Source of the DNA: an uncultured Alphaproteobacteria bacterium
GTDB taxonomy: Bacteria > Pseudomonadota > Alphaproteobacteria > RF32 > CAG-239
Reading direction: 5' to 3'
Assembly: GCA_944391335.1 (NCBI GenBank)
Contig: CALXTF010000011.1
Coordinates: 1 to 37,916, forward strand
DNA length: 37,916 bases
Part shown: one piece after another, positions 15,774 through 24,782 of the stretch
Numbering within the stretch: position 1 is the first letter of the stretch
Layout: every line of letters starts with the position of its first letter
The notes under the pieces: generated by a model
Told to the model about the DNA's origin: nothing
Seen by the model: only the letters and a program-made list of their open reading frames with translations
Databases searched by the model: none
Made by a program: the position numbers and the translations under genes

Positions 15774-17471
15774 TTAAAGCGAGGAACATACCTTTTCCAA
15801 CCATACTTTTTCGTCTTCTTCCAAATAAGGTGAAATTTTTTGGTAAACATTTTGATGATAGTTGTTTAGCCATTGGATTTCCTCGCTTTCTAATAGATAT
15901 TTATCAATCAGGCGTTTATCAATAGGGGCTAAGCTGAGAATTGAAAAATTTAACATTTGAGAATGTTCGTCGTTTGAGATTTTTGCCAAATTTTCAATAC
16001 GGATTCCGAACTCTCCCTCTTGATAATATCCTGGTTCAATAGAAACAATCATATTTTTTGCAAGCGGATAAGCAGATTTTCCCATACTTAGATTTTGTGG
16101 TCCTTCATGAACATTTAAAAAGCAGCCGACGCCGTGTCCGCTTCCGTGTTTATAATCTAAGTTTTTTCGCCACATAACGCTGCGGCAAATAGTATCCAAC
16201 ACCGATCCCGATACACCAACTGGAAATTTTGCGGTAGCTAAAGCAATATGAGCTTTTAAAACAACAGTAAATTTTTCAATTATTTCTTTTGATGGCATAC
16301 CAATAGCAATTGTACGGGTAATATCTGTCGTCCCGTTAAAATATTGCCCGCCGCTATCGAGCAGTAAAACCGAGTTTTGAATAAGTGAAGAACAATTATT
16401 TTTTTCTGGTTGGTAATGAATAATAGCAGCGTTTGGACCGCTGCCGGCGATAGTAGGAAAACTTTCGGAGTAAAAAAGAGGTTGTTGATAACGTAGTTCA
16501 TGTATTTTTTCAACAATATCATATTCATTAAGCTTTTGATTTTTGTTTTGTTCCAACCAATATAAAAGTTTGCAAACGGCAATACCGTCGCGCAAGTGGG
16601 CATTGATAATACCTTTTAATTCTGTTTCATTTTTAATAGCTTTTAAAATTAAGCAAGGATCTGTCAGGTTGTGAAGTTTGATATTGTATTTTTCCGCAAT
16701 TTTACGAATAGCATCAGGAGTATATTCAAAATCCAAGGCTAAGTTTAATTCTTTGATATTTGCGATTTCTTTATCGATTTTTCTTAAAGATAAGACTTTA
16801 TGCGAATTATCTTTAGGAAATTCAAGATTATCGGCAAACAGTGTTAATTCTCCGTTATCTTTAAGTAAAGCCATTATACGAGCGACGGGTGTGTCGGGTA
16901 GGGCGTCGGAACGTAGATTCGTAAGCCAAGAAACACTATCTGCGGCCCCCAAAAAACAAGCTTGATAGTTATTATTTTTAAGGAAAGTAATAAGTTGTTC
17001 TTTTTTTTCTTCACAAGTTTTACCGCAATATTGTTGTTCATGAATAAAGATATGAGCTGTTTCAAGATCAAAAAGCTCAGGTTTAGCCACAAACTTAATT
17101 TTTGGCAGAAAAGTTTTCAAATCATCTATTTGTTTAGCAGACACACACCAAGAATTATATTCTATTTTAGCTTTTCCGTCAAAGTTTGCTTTAAGCCATT
17201 GAGTGATACCGTTTGCTTTGCAACAGATAACGTCAACTTCATTTGAATTAGTTTGTTGCTTGGCTTGGATTTCGTAACGACCATCAACAAATAAGAAAGC
17301 TTTTTGTTGGGTAATAATTAATGAACCGGCAGAACCTTTGAAACCGGTTAAAATTTCAATTTTATTTTCGCTGCTGAGGAGATCCTGTCCCAAAAATTGG
17401 TTATTGCGAGTAATAAGCAGTGCATCGTATTTTTTTTTGGTTAGATAGGTTTTGATTTCATTTATGTTCAT
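15774..17471 (-). CDS. pepP: Xaa-Pro aminopeptidase (M24B, aminopeptidase P)
   Basis: The 565-residue enzyme removes N-terminal residues that precede proline. It is the long three-domain form: two creatinase-like N-terminal domains and a pita-bread catalytic domain with the five metal ligands visible in 'LLLDSGGQYFNGTTDITRT' (two Asp), 'GHGVG' (His), 'VSIEPGYY' (Glu) and 'FGIRIENL' (Glu). The start codon overlaps the prmA stop by four bases (ATGA), so the two are translationally coupled. The long form is typical of alphaproteobacteria and eukaryotes. Confidence 0.93.
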   Translation of the reverse strand: MNINEIKTYLTKKKYDALLITRNNQFLGQDLLSSENKIEILTGFKGSAGSLIITQQKAFLFVDGRYEIQAKQQTNSNEVDVICCKANGITQWLKANFDGKAKIEYNSWCVSAKQIDDLKTFLPKIKFVAKPELFDLETAHIFIHEQQYCGKTCEEKKEQLITFLKNNNYQACFLGAADSVSWLTNLRSDALPDTPVARIMALLKDNGELTLFADNLEFPKDNSHKVLSLRKIDKEIANIKELNLALDFEYTPDAIRKIAEKYNIKLHNLTDPCLILKAIKNETELKGIINAHLRDGIAVCKLLYWLEQNKNQKLNEYDIVEKIHELRYQQPLFYSESFPTIAGSGPNAAIIHYQPEKNNCSSLIQNSVLLLDSGGQYFNGTTDITRTIAIGMPSKEIIEKFTVVLKAHIALATAKFPVGVSGSVLDTICRSVMWRKNLDYKHGSGHGVGCFLNVHEGPQNLSMGKSAYPLAKNMIVSIEPGYYQEGEFGIRIENLAKISNDEHSQMLNFSILSLAPIDKRLIDKYLLESEEIQWLNNYHQNVYQKISPYLEEDEKVWLEKVCSSL

Positions 17472-18346
17472 TTTAATTTCTCCATCAGCGCGGCGCGCCA
17501 GTTTTCGTTTGCGATAATTTTGATTAATTGTAAACCTTGTTTTTGATGTGCGTCAAGCACCCATTCAGATTGTTCATCAATAAAACCCGACAATATTGCA
17601 TATCCACCCGTATCCAAACAAGAAGAAAGTTGAGGAGCCATTTCTATAAGCGGACGTGCCAGAATATTGGAGAAAATTAGTTGATAAGGAGCATTTTTGA
17701 TGACCATATCATTATGATATCCATCGCCTGATTGAGCAAATATACGTTGTTGGATAAGATTATCTTCTGCGTTTTGCAGAGTTACAATAACAGCTTCCTT
17801 ATCAATATCTGCGGCAACAGCAATTGGTTTATCCCATAATTTCAAAGCACAAAGAGCTAAAATTCCCGATCCGCAGCCCATATCAAGGATTTTATCCGGA
17901 TAAAAACCCAAATGGTAAATTTCACTTAATAATTCAAGGCATAAACGTGTTGTTTGATGTTGTCCGGAACCAAAAGCGGTAGCGGCATATATTTTTAATT
18001 TGAGTTTATTGTTATCTGGAATTTTTTCTTCGTGAGTGCCATATATGTAAAAATCTTGAGTTTCAAGAGGTGGAAAATAAATAACGTTTTTTTTAAGCCA
18101 ATTTTCGGCAGGAATAAAATGACATTTGTATTTAGGTAATTTTATTCCCCAAGCTTTAGCATCATTTAACATTTGTGTTTCTTGTTTTTTATCAGCCAAA
18201 TATCCTGTATATAAGATTTTTCCGTTTGGAGAATAATCACAAGTACTCGCTATAAAGAAATTCTCAATAAATTCTTCAAATAAAGAATTATGTTCTGAAA
18301 GTTGTTCAAAAACGATTTGCCAACAGTTTCCGGATTGTATATTCAT
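17468..18346 (-). CDS. prmA: Ribosomal protein L11 methyltransferase
   Basis: PrmA trimethylates L11 using S-adenosylmethionine. The 292-residue product has an N-terminal substrate-recognition domain (1-100) and a Rossmann domain with 'AATAFGSGQHQTTRLCLELL', motif I 'DMGCGSGILAL', 'AADIDKEAV' and the PrmA-specific 'FSNILARPLIEMAP' (NxxA/P type). The C-terminal 'GYAILSGFIDEQ' is also family-typical. It is the first gene of a prmA-pepP-thioredoxin-like run on the minus strand. Confidence 0.92.
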   Translation of the reverse strand: MNIQSGNCWQIVFEQLSEHNSLFEEFIENFFIASTCDYSPNGKILYTGYLADKKQETQMLNDAKAWGIKLPKYKCHFIPAENWLKKNVIYFPPLETQDFYIYGTHEEKIPDNNKLKLKIYAATAFGSGQHQTTRLCLELLSEIYHLGFYPDKILDMGCGSGILALCALKLWDKPIAVAADIDKEAVIVTLQNAEDNLIQQRIFAQSGDGYHNDMVIKNAPYQLIFSNILARPLIEMAPQLSSCLDTGGYAILSGFIDEQSEWVLDAHQKQGLQLIKIIANENWRAALMEKLK

Positions 18347-18441
18347 AAAAATGTCCTAAAAATGATAATCAATTGTTTACTAAATAAAGTTTATAGTATA
18401 TAAAAGTTAAAAATTATGCAAATTTTTAAAGAGAAAAGCAG

Positions 18442-19215
18442 ATGAAAACACTAATCATATTGGGATTGGCAGTTATCTTAAACGGCTGTATTTATGCCGG
18501 AGAAATTTCATTTTTGCCAGAACGTAACGATTTAATCGCAGATCTTTCTAGTTATCATATTGAATATCTAAATAAAAGTGGTCCGAAATTAGTTAAAACA
18601 GAAACGGTTACCGAATCTGATTTTGCACCTAATAAAATGTTGACTGCTTATAAGGGATACTCAATAGCTGATACGAAAACCTATACACGCAACTATTATA
18701 CTCAAGAATCTATATTAGCACCAACCGATGCTGAATTAAATTCCGAACAAAGTCCCCTTTATATTAAAGCAGATAAAAAGTATGATATTATAGGACAAGT
18801 TGAAATCAATGGTTTAATTTATGCTGTTGTGCCTAATCCTAATGGTAATGAAGTCATGTTGGTTGATAATAATGGATATTTGTTTAATCAACTAGGCGTC
18901 ATACGCAACGATAGATTGGTATTATTAGAAGCAGAATATATCATACAACCTAAAGATTTTCATTTTGAACCGGTTACAACCAGTAAAGTTGTTCAAAGTG
19001 AAATGACATGGGGATTTGAAATCAAATATGCCGGTATAAAACTTGATCGTATTGTCTTTACGGTTATGGAATATAATCCAAATAATGACGATTCGGGGGA
19101 ATTTGTGAAATATAATTATCCGAACCGTCCTGGAGAAATTTCTATTCGAGGTCTGAAAATCAGAGTATATGAAGCCAATGATGCCAAAATCGAATATATG
19201 ATTATAACCGATTAA
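18442..19215 (+). CDS. Predicted lipoprotein, unknown function
   Basis: The 257-residue product has a short signal peptide ending in a lipobox, LNGC, with Cys16 as the lipidated residue. The mature part is rich in Asp/Asn/Tyr and predicted beta strands, with no transmembrane span or catalytic motif. It sits 46 bases ahead of yebC and could share its transcript, though yebC has its own ribosome-binding site. No family is recognised. Confidence 0.7.
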   Translation: MKTLIILGLAVILNGCIYAGEISFLPERNDLIADLSSYHIEYLNKSGPKLVKTETVTESDFAPNKMLTAYKGYSIADTKTYTRNYYTQESILAPTDAELNSEQSPLYIKADKKYDIIGQVEINGLIYAVVPNPNGNEVMLVDNNGYLFNQLGVIRNDRLVLLEAEYIIQPKDFHFEPVTTSKVVQSEMTWGFEIKYAGIKLDRIVFTVMEYNPNNDDSGEFVKYNYPNRPGEISIRGLKIRVYEANDAKIEYMIITD

Positions 19216-19261
19216 AATTTATCAAAAGATATAAACAATATATGTTATAGGAGAATTAATA

Positions 19262-20014
19262 ATGTCTGGACATTCCCAGTTTAAGAATATTATGTATAGA
19301 AAAGGGGCGCAAGACGCCAAAAAAGCCAAAGTTTTTGCTAAATTGGCGCGTGATATCACCATTGCCGCTAAAAGCGGGTTGCCTGAACCGGATAAAAATC
19401 CACGTTTGCGTTTAGCAATACAGGCGGCCAGAGCTGAAAGTATGCCGAAAGATAATATTGAACGCGCTATTGCTAAAGCAACACAAACAGCCGGAGGTGA
19501 TGATTATGTTTCCATGCGTTATGAGGGATTCGGTCCGGGAAAAGTGGCTGTTATCGTAGAAGCATTGACAGATAACCGTAATCGTACAGCAGGTAATGTT
19601 CGTACGATTTTTGGTAAACGAGGAGGTGCTTTGGGAGAAACAGGTTCGGTTGCTTTCAATTTTGAAAGAATTGGTTATATTAAATATCCTTCTGATGTCG
19701 CCGATGCGGACACAATGTTTGAAAGCGCATTGGAAGCAGGAGCTAATGATGTTTTTTCTGATGAAGAATTTCACGAAATTGAAACTATTCCTGATGATTT
19801 AGGTAATGTTACCGAGTCTTTAGAAAAGAAATTCGGTACGCCTTCTGCTTCTCGGTTAGATTGGAAACCTATGGTTAAAACCAATATTAATGATGTCGAA
19901 ACAGCTCAAAAATTGCTCGATTTTATTGATGCATTGGAAGATGATGATGATGTTCAACAGGTATATCATAATGCTGAGATAGCCGATGAAGTTATGAAAG
20001 TTTTAGAAGGTTAA
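19262..20014 (+). CDS. yebC: YebC/PmpR family protein
   Basis: YebC-family proteins bind the ribosome and/or DNA; they help translation through proline stretches and have been described as regulators. The 250-residue length is standard, and the N-terminus 'MSGHSQFKNIMYRKGAQDAKKAKVFAKLARDI' keeps the family pattern (usually SGHSKWxxIxxRKxxxD). 'RNRTAGNVRTIFGKRGG' and 'DVxDVYHNA'-type ends ('DVQQVYHNAEI') are also diagnostic. Placement directly before ruvC is conserved widely in proteobacteria. Confidence 0.95.
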   Translation: MSGHSQFKNIMYRKGAQDAKKAKVFAKLARDITIAAKSGLPEPDKNPRLRLAIQAARAESMPKDNIERAIAKATQTAGGDDYVSMRYEGFGPGKVAVIVEALTDNRNRTAGNVRTIFGKRGGALGETGSVAFNFERIGYIKYPSDVADADTMFESALEAGANDVFSDEEFHEIETIPDDLGNVTESLEKKFGTPSASRLDWKPMVKTNINDVETAQKLLDFIDALEDDDDVQQVYHNAEIADEVMKVLEG

Positions 20015-20036
20015 TAAATTTATTGTCATCCTTAAA

Positions 20037-20073
20037 AAGGGGCAGGCGTTTTAAGCTAATGCCCCTTATTTAT
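20037..20073 (+). terminator. Hairpin between yebC and ruvC (terminator/attenuator)
   Basis: AAGGGGCA (20037-20044) pairs with TGCCCCTT (20060-20067) around a 15-base loop. It is followed by a weak ATTTATT tract, so readthrough into ruvC is likely. Confidence 0.5.
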
Positions 20074-20087
20074 TAAAAGAGGAAAAA

Positions 20088-20588
20088 ATGGTTAGAATTT
20101 TAGGACTTGATCCGAGCTTGTCATCGACAGGATGGGGAATCATTGAAGCAGAAAATAATCGAATGCATTATGTGGCGGATGGATATATTAAAACTGATGC
20201 CAAAATGAGTATAGCCAACAGATTAGCCGTAATACACAATCGTTTGAATGAAGTGTTGACCACATATCATCCCGATGAAGCGGCAATTGAACAGGTGTTT
20301 TTAAATGATAATCCAACCTCCACCATTAAGCTTGGTATGGCGCGAGGCGTGGTTATTTTAGCTCCCTCTCTGTTTGGTATTGGAGTAACGGAATACGAAC
20401 CGAATAAAGTAAAAAAAGCAGTGGTCGGGGTTGGAAAAGCGGCAAAAAATCAAGTTGAAACTATGGTCAAAATATTGCTCCCTGGTTGTAAACCGAAAAA
20501 TAACGATTCATCTGATGCTTTGGCAATAGCTATTTGCCATTTTAATTATCGTGGAATGAATAAATTAGCCACAAAAACAGGAGACTAA
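20088..20588 (+). CDS. ruvC: Holliday-junction endonuclease RuvC
   Basis: RuvC resolves Holliday junctions together with RuvAB. The 166-residue protein has the four acidic metal ligands of the family: Asp8 ('LGLDPS'), Glu68 ('AAIEQVF'), Asp140 and Asp143 ('NNDSSDALAIA'). The basic loop 'VGKAAKNQVETMV' is also conserved. It heads a ruvC-HD-ruvA-ruvB run and is separated from the next gene by one base. Confidence 0.96.
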   Translation: MVRILGLDPSLSSTGWGIIEAENNRMHYVADGYIKTDAKMSIANRLAVIHNRLNEVLTTYHPDEAAIEQVFLNDNPTSTIKLGMARGVVILAPSLFGIGVTEYEPNKVKKAVVGVGKAAKNQVETMVKILLPGCKPKNNDSSDALAIAICHFNYRGMNKLATKTGD

Positions 20589-20589
20589 A

Positions 20590-21297
20590 ATGATTGAAAC
20601 AATAGTTGACGATGTTCGTTTATTAATGTCAAAAGATAAAAGCGGCCATGGTTTTGAACATATTGAAAGAGTTTTGCATTTGGCTCGAAAGCTTGCTGAA
20701 AAAGAAAATGTCGATATTGAAGTTGTTGAATTAGCGGCATTGCTGCATGATTGTGATGATTATAAATTGGTTGGAGAAGATAAAGCCAAAGAATTGTTAA
20801 ACACCAAGCGGATTATGGAAAACAATCAAGTGAGTTTGGAAACACAGGAAAAAGTCCTTAAGATTATCCGTTCAATGGGTTATTCCAAAAGTTTACAAGG
20901 TATCCGTCCGACAAGTCTGGAAGGAAAAATTGTATCTGATGCCGATATGCTTGATGCTATCGGGGCTTGTGGAATTGTACGCTGTATGCAGTTTGCCATT
21001 GAACGATGCAATCAATATAATGCGCCTGTTTTTGAAAAAGATGTATGGCCTAAACCGGATATGAGTGTTGTTGAATATAGATCTTATAATCGAAGAAATG
21101 ATAATTTTATTAATCATTTTTTTGAAAAATTGCTCAAAATAAAAAATATTATGTTAACCCCGATGGGAAAAAAAGAAGCAAAAAAAAGACACCAAATTAT
21201 GGTTGATTTCTTATATAATTTTTTTGAAGAACAAGAACTTGAGGATTGGAAAAACTATCTTAAAGATTATGAAAATAAAAATTCAAAAACCAGTTAA
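20590..21297 (+). CDS. HD-domain phosphohydrolase
   Basis: The 235-residue cytosolic protein has the HD-superfamily metal motif: an early His in 'GHGFEHIERVLHLA', then 'AALLHDCDDYKL' (HD doublet) and a later Asp in 'IVSDADMLDAIG'. This is the layout of YedJ/YpgQ-type small nucleotide or phosphoester hydrolases. Later 'TPMGKKEAKKRHQIMVDFL' matches the C-terminal helix of that group. It is wedged between ruvC (one base away) and ruvA, an unusual position. Confidence 0.85.
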   Translation: MIETIVDDVRLLMSKDKSGHGFEHIERVLHLARKLAEKENVDIEVVELAALLHDCDDYKLVGEDKAKELLNTKRIMENNQVSLETQEKVLKIIRSMGYSKSLQGIRPTSLEGKIVSDADMLDAIGACGIVRCMQFAIERCNQYNAPVFEKDVWPKPDMSVVEYRSYNRRNDNFINHFFEKLLKIKNIMLTPMGKKEAKKRHQIMVDFLYNFFEEQELEDWKNYLKDYENKNSKTS

Positions 21298-21381
21298 ATA
21301 TGTTCTGTTCTTGTTTCTAAAATCTAAAAAAGAGTTGCGAAAGATGCTTTTTTCTTATAAGCTCTAACCTTAAGGAGATAA

Positions 21382-22029
21382 TTGATGATTGCTAAGTTAA
21401 GAGGAATTGTAGATAGCTTTGGCGATGATTATGCCATTATTGATGTTAATGGCGTCGGCTATTTGGTTTTTTTATCTTCACGAACATTGTCTAAGTTAGA
21501 AAAAGGAACGGAAGTATCTTTATGGATAGAAACAATTGTCAGAGAAGACAGTATCAGTTTGTATGGATTTTTCTCACCATTGGAAAAAGAATGGTTTTTG
21601 ACTTTGACTAAAGTTCAGGGTGTAGGTTCTAAGGTTTGTTTGAACATTTTATCGGTTTTGACGCCTTCTCAACTTTCGCAAGCTATAGCCGCACAAGATA
21701 AAAATTCTTTTTCCCGCGCTAATGGCGTTGGTCCGAAACTGGCTGCCCGAATAGTTAGCGAGCTTAAAGGAAAAATAGTCTTGCTATCGGATAACGCCGA
21801 TGCTTCCGAGTTGGCAGGAGAGGTGGTTGATGTTATTCCGATAAAAGCAAAAACAGAAGAAAAAACGGCAAGAAACATAGAAGATGCTATTTCGGCTCTG
21901 GTTAATCTTGGTTATCAAAGAATTGAAGCTTATCACGCCGTTAATGCGGTGGCGGTAAAAATTCCTGAAGCCGATGTTTCGCAATTGATTAAAGCTGCTT
22001 TGAAAGAATTTGCAAATAAGGAAGTATAG
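21382..22029 (+). CDS. ruvA: Holliday-junction branch-migration protein RuvA
   Basis: RuvA tetramers bind Holliday junctions and load the RuvB motor. The 215-residue product has the OB-fold N-domain ('MIAKLRGIVDSFGDDYAIIDVNG'), two helix-hairpin-helix motifs ('TKVQGVGSKVCLNIL', 'ANGVGPKLAARIV') and a C-terminal RuvB-binding helical domain ('AISALVNLGYQRIEA'). It is separated by three bases from ruvB and has a good GGAG ribosome-binding site. Confidence 0.95.
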   Translation: MMIAKLRGIVDSFGDDYAIIDVNGVGYLVFLSSRTLSKLEKGTEVSLWIETIVREDSISLYGFFSPLEKEWFLTLTKVQGVGSKVCLNILSVLTPSQLSQAIAAQDKNSFSRANGVGPKLAARIVSELKGKIVLLSDNADASELAGEVVDVIPIKAKTEEKTARNIEDAISALVNLGYQRIEAYHAVNAVAVKIPEADVSQLIKAALKEFANKEV

Positions 22030-22032
22030 TCT

Positions 22033-23079
22033 ATGGAAGAAAGATTGGTATCCCCTAAACAATTACCCGAAGATGAATTACAAGGTTCTATGCCCGTAAG
22101 TTTACGTCCGACCTCTTTGGCGGAATTTGTCGGACAACGTCAAGTATGTGACAATTTGAAAGTTTTTATTGAAGCTGCGAAAATCAGAAAAGAAGCCCTT
22201 GATCATGTGTTGTTGTTCGGTCCTCCGGGATTAGGAAAGACAACATTAGCGTCAATTGTCGCTAAAGAGTTGGATGTTAATTTTAAAGCCACTTCCGCTC
22301 CGATGATTTCTAAATCCGGTGACTTAGCGGCAATATTGACTAATTTAGAAGCTAATGATGTTTTATTTATAGATGAGATTCATCGTTTAAATCCGGCGAT
22401 TGAAGAAGTTCTTTATTCGGCAATGGAAGATTTTCAACTTGATTTAATTATCGGTGAAGGTCCGTCGGCTCGTTCGGTTAAAATAGATTTGCAACCGTTT
22501 ACTTTAGTAGGTGCGACTACTCGTTCAGGTTTGCTATCGACCCCATTGCGCGAACGTTTTGGAATCCCGTTGAGGTTGGAATTTTATTCGCCCGAGGATT
22601 TAAAAAAAATAGTCTTGAGAGGAGCCAGACTCCTCAATGTTCCGATGACCGACGAAGGGGCGGAAGAAATTGCCTGCCGTTCACGTGGTACACCGCGTAT
22701 TGCCGGACGTCTACTGCGTCGTGTGCGTGATTTTGGAGCAATGGCCGCCGCCGGAAAAATTGACGCCGCTTTGGCGGATAATGCCTTATGCCGCTTAAAT
22801 GTCGATAAATATGGGCTAGATGCTTTTGATAAACGTTATTTAAATTGTATTGCCAAAAATTACGGTGGAGGGCCGGTTGGTGCCGATACTTTGGCGGCGG
22901 CGTTGTCAGAAGAAAGAGATACGATTGAAGAGGTGGTGGAGCCGTTTTTGCTTAAGCTCGGTTTTTTACAAAGAACGCCGCGCGGACGTGTGATTACCGA
23001 TGTCGGTTATGATTATCTCGGTTTACCAAAAGTCAGAAAAAATATTAAAAGTTATCAAGATGATTTATTTGAGGAGTAA
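22033..23079 (+). CDS. ruvB: Holliday-junction helicase motor RuvB
   Basis: RuvB is the AAA+ ring motor of branch migration. The 348-residue product shows 'SLAEFVGQ', Walker [10 protein letters not shown] (63-71), Walker B 'LFIDEIHRL', sensor-1 'VGATTRSG', the arginine finger region 'TPLRERFG' and a C-terminal winged helix ('[22 protein letters not shown]'). All motifs are intact. It is followed five bases later by ybgC. Confidence 0.97.
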   Translation: MEERLVSPKQLPEDELQGSMPVSLRPTSLAEFVGQRQVCDNLKVFIEAAKIRKEALDHVLLFGPPGLGKTTLASIVAKELDVNFKATSAPMISKSGDLAAILTNLEANDVLFIDEIHRLNPAIEEVLYSAMEDFQLDLIIGEGPSARSVKIDLQPFTLVGATTRSGLLSTPLRERFGIPLRLEFYSPEDLKKIVLRGARLLNVPMTDEGAEEIACRSRGTPRIAGRLLRRVRDFGAMAAAGKIDAALADNALCRLNVDKYGLDAFDKRYLNCIAKNYGGGPVGADTLAAALSEERDTIEEVVEPFLLKLGFLQRTPRGRVITDVGYDYLGLPKVRKNIKSYQDDLFEE

Positions 23080-23084
23080 GATAA

Positions 23085-23528
23085 ATGGAAAATTTGGTTG
23101 ATTCCCCAAAAGGAAAGTTGATTGACGATAAGTTTTATTTTCCGGCAAGAGTTTACTATGAAGATACCGATGCCGGTGGTGTCGTTTATTATGCCAATTA
23201 TCTCAAATTTGCGGAACGCGCGCGTACCGAATTTATTCGAATGCTGGGAATTAATCAACACGAAGGTCTGGCAACCGAGGATATGTTTGGGTTTATGGTC
23301 AGAAGCTTGAATATTGAATATAAAGCTCCGGCGATTTTAGATGATTTGTTGGCTATAAGTTGTGAAGTATTGAACGTGAGCGGAGCGCGTATGGAAGTTA
23401 AACAAGAGATTTTTTGTAAAGATAAGCTGTTGGTGACTTTGACGGTACAACTTGCTTATGTCAGTTTGAACCGCAAACGTCCGGTTCGTATTCCCGATGA
23501 GTTGGTTAAAAAAATAGAAAATTTGTAA
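23085..23528 (+). CDS. ybgC: YbgC-type acyl-CoA thioesterase (Tol-Pal associated)
   Basis: This 147-residue hot-dog-fold thioesterase belongs to the YbgC family and hydrolyses acyl-CoA. The signature 'VYYEDTDAGGVVYYANYLKFAERARTE' holds the catalytic Asp29; the common YH doublet is YY here. YbgC genes usually begin the tol-pal cluster, and here tolQRA follow 1.25 kb later, after two inserted genes. Its last base overlaps the start of the Nudix gene (23528). Confidence 0.92.
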   Translation: MENLVDSPKGKLIDDKFYFPARVYYEDTDAGGVVYYANYLKFAERARTEFIRMLGINQHEGLATEDMFGFMVRSLNIEYKAPAILDDLLAISCEVLNVSGARMEVKQEIFCKDKLLVTLTVQLAYVSLNRKRPVRIPDELVKKIENL

Positions 23529-24034
23529 TGTCGGAAACTGAATTAGTTGATGAAATTACGCTTTTACGGCAAAAGACAGGAAAAATTTTGCCGCGTGGTG
23601 AGTTTTTTAAACAGAAGAAAAATTTTTTAGCTGTTCATGTCTGGATAAAAAATTCGGATAACCTATTTTTAATGCAAAAAAGGGTGGCGTCAAAAAAAGT
23701 TGATTCCGGTTTGTGGTCGGTATGCGGAGGAGTAGTAGCGAGTGGAGAAACTTCTATTGAAGCAGCCGTAAGAGAAACGGAAGAAGAAATAGGGTTGAGA
23801 TTAAATACAGAAAATATGTATTTGCTTTACCAAAATCCAGAACCTGATCCATGGGGTGGCATGGTTGACGTATGGTTGGCTAAAACGGATGTTGAAATTA
23901 AAAATTTATCAATTCAACCGAAAGAAGTGGAAAAAGCTCGTTGGTTTTCATTACTTGAATTGCAGGATTTTATTCGGAAGGGCAAAGTTTCTCCGCATAT
24001 TATTTTTGCATTGTTTTCGATTTTACAAGTGTAA
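23528..24034 (+). CDS. Nudix hydrolase
   Basis: The 168-residue protein has a perfect Nudix box at residues 68-90 (Gx5Ex7REUxEExGU: G68, E74, R82, E83, E86, E87, G89). The second Gly-rich strand 'LWSVCGGVV' and 'FLMQKRVASKKVDSGLW' resemble isopentenyl-diphosphate-isomerase-like and MutT-like Nudix enzymes (IDI/YfcD type). It probably hydrolyses a nucleoside-diphosphate-linked compound. It overlaps the ybgC stop, so it belongs to the same operon. A strong terminator follows. Confidence 0.9.
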   Translation: MSETELVDEITLLRQKTGKILPRGEFFKQKKNFLAVHVWIKNSDNLFLMQKRVASKKVDSGLWSVCGGVVASGETSIEAAVRETEEEIGLRLNTENMYLLYQNPEPDPWGGMVDVWLAKTDVEIKNLSIQPKEVEKARWFSLLELQDFIRKGKVSPHIIFALFSILQV

Positions 24035-24070
24035 AAAAACTCTGTTTCTTTCAAGAAACAGAGTTTTTTT
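24034..24070 (+). terminator. Strong terminator after the Nudix gene
   Basis: A 16-bp stem (24034-24049 with 24054-24069, core ACTCTGTTTCT) with a TTCA loop is followed by T. The symmetric A and T tracts make it bidirectional, so it also serves the lipoprotein gene at 24086. Confidence 0.9.
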
Positions 24071-24085
24071 CTTTTGATTTATCAT

Positions 24086-24615
24086 TTAAAGAACACCTTG
24101 TTTTATAAAGTATGCAAGGATAAATCCCCATACCATAGATGCATATCCAATCAGTACCAGCAAGAACCTTACCCCTAACAAATCAGGCTGTGAAACATAA
24201 GAATTAAGCGTTTTACTGTCGAACTTTTGTTGAGTTATAAAGTAATCATCCTTATAACGATACACAAAAATTTGCTCTGCAGGCTTAATTTTCTGTCCGT
24301 TTCTGATATCAATGTTGTTAGGCAGAAGAATGGTATAAGTTATATTTTCTGCCTCAATATCGTCAGCAACAACTGATGTAAAATCAACCCAATAACTTTT
24401 GTCTTCGTAGTGACTGTTGCTTTTTTCGCATAAGTAGCCGTCAGTAACAAACTCATACTTTTTTATTTCTCCCTCTTTGAAAAGTGTTACGGATTTGTTT
24501 TTTCTATGACACAATGTTGCGCATAATCAATCAATTCGTAGTCATCTTCAAATTTATTACAAGATGCCATCAATAATGCTATTAGCAGACATGAAAAATA
24601 AAAAATGTGTTTCAT
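24086..24615 (-). pseudogene. Lipoprotein gene split by a one-base deletion in an A-run
   Basis: From an ATG at 24615 the minus strand encodes a lipoprotein start, MKHIFYFSCLLIALLMASC (lipobox LMAS-C), but this frame stops at 24487 after 42 codons. A second frame, open from 24514 to 24086, encodes a hydrophilic domain and a C-terminal membrane span ('LLVLIGYASMVWGFILAYF'). Adding one A to the A6 run at about 24498-24503 joins them as '...CVIEKNKSVTLFKEGE...', a continuous protein of about 175 residues. So the gene is frameshifted, phase-variable or affected by a sequencing error. No family is recognised. The remaining short ORF from a TTG at 24514 would lack the signal peptide. Confidence 0.65.
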
Positions 24616-24676
24616 AATGTAAAATTTAAATAATTAGACAACAATAAATTTTTTGTAAACAAATGCTAGCAAAAAT

Positions 24677-24705
24677 TTGTCAATAAAAAATACATTTTCT
24701 AAAAT
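24677..24705 (+). promoter_or_regulatory. Candidate tolQRA promoter
   Basis: TTGTCA (24677-24682) and TAAAAT (24700-24705) are separated by 17 bases, 78 bases before the tolQ start. A strong terminator separates ybgC-Nudix from tolQ, so an independent promoter is expected here. Confidence 0.5.
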
Positions 24706-24782
24706 TAATTGATTGTTTAATATTTTATGATATCCTACCTATTCATCAATAGGAGTATGTAATTAAAAATAAAGAGGTAAAA

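Noticed and set aside
19412-19774. Minus-strand open frame within yebC
   Set aside because: It lies wholly inside a well-conserved gene and encodes a Cys/Ser/Thr-rich sequence typical of antisense shadows.
24487-24514. Programmed -1 frameshifting on A-AAA-AAC in the split lipoprotein gene
   Set aside because: The heptamer is in the wrong phase relative to the upstream frame, and no downstream stem was recognised; a one-base deletion explains it more simply.
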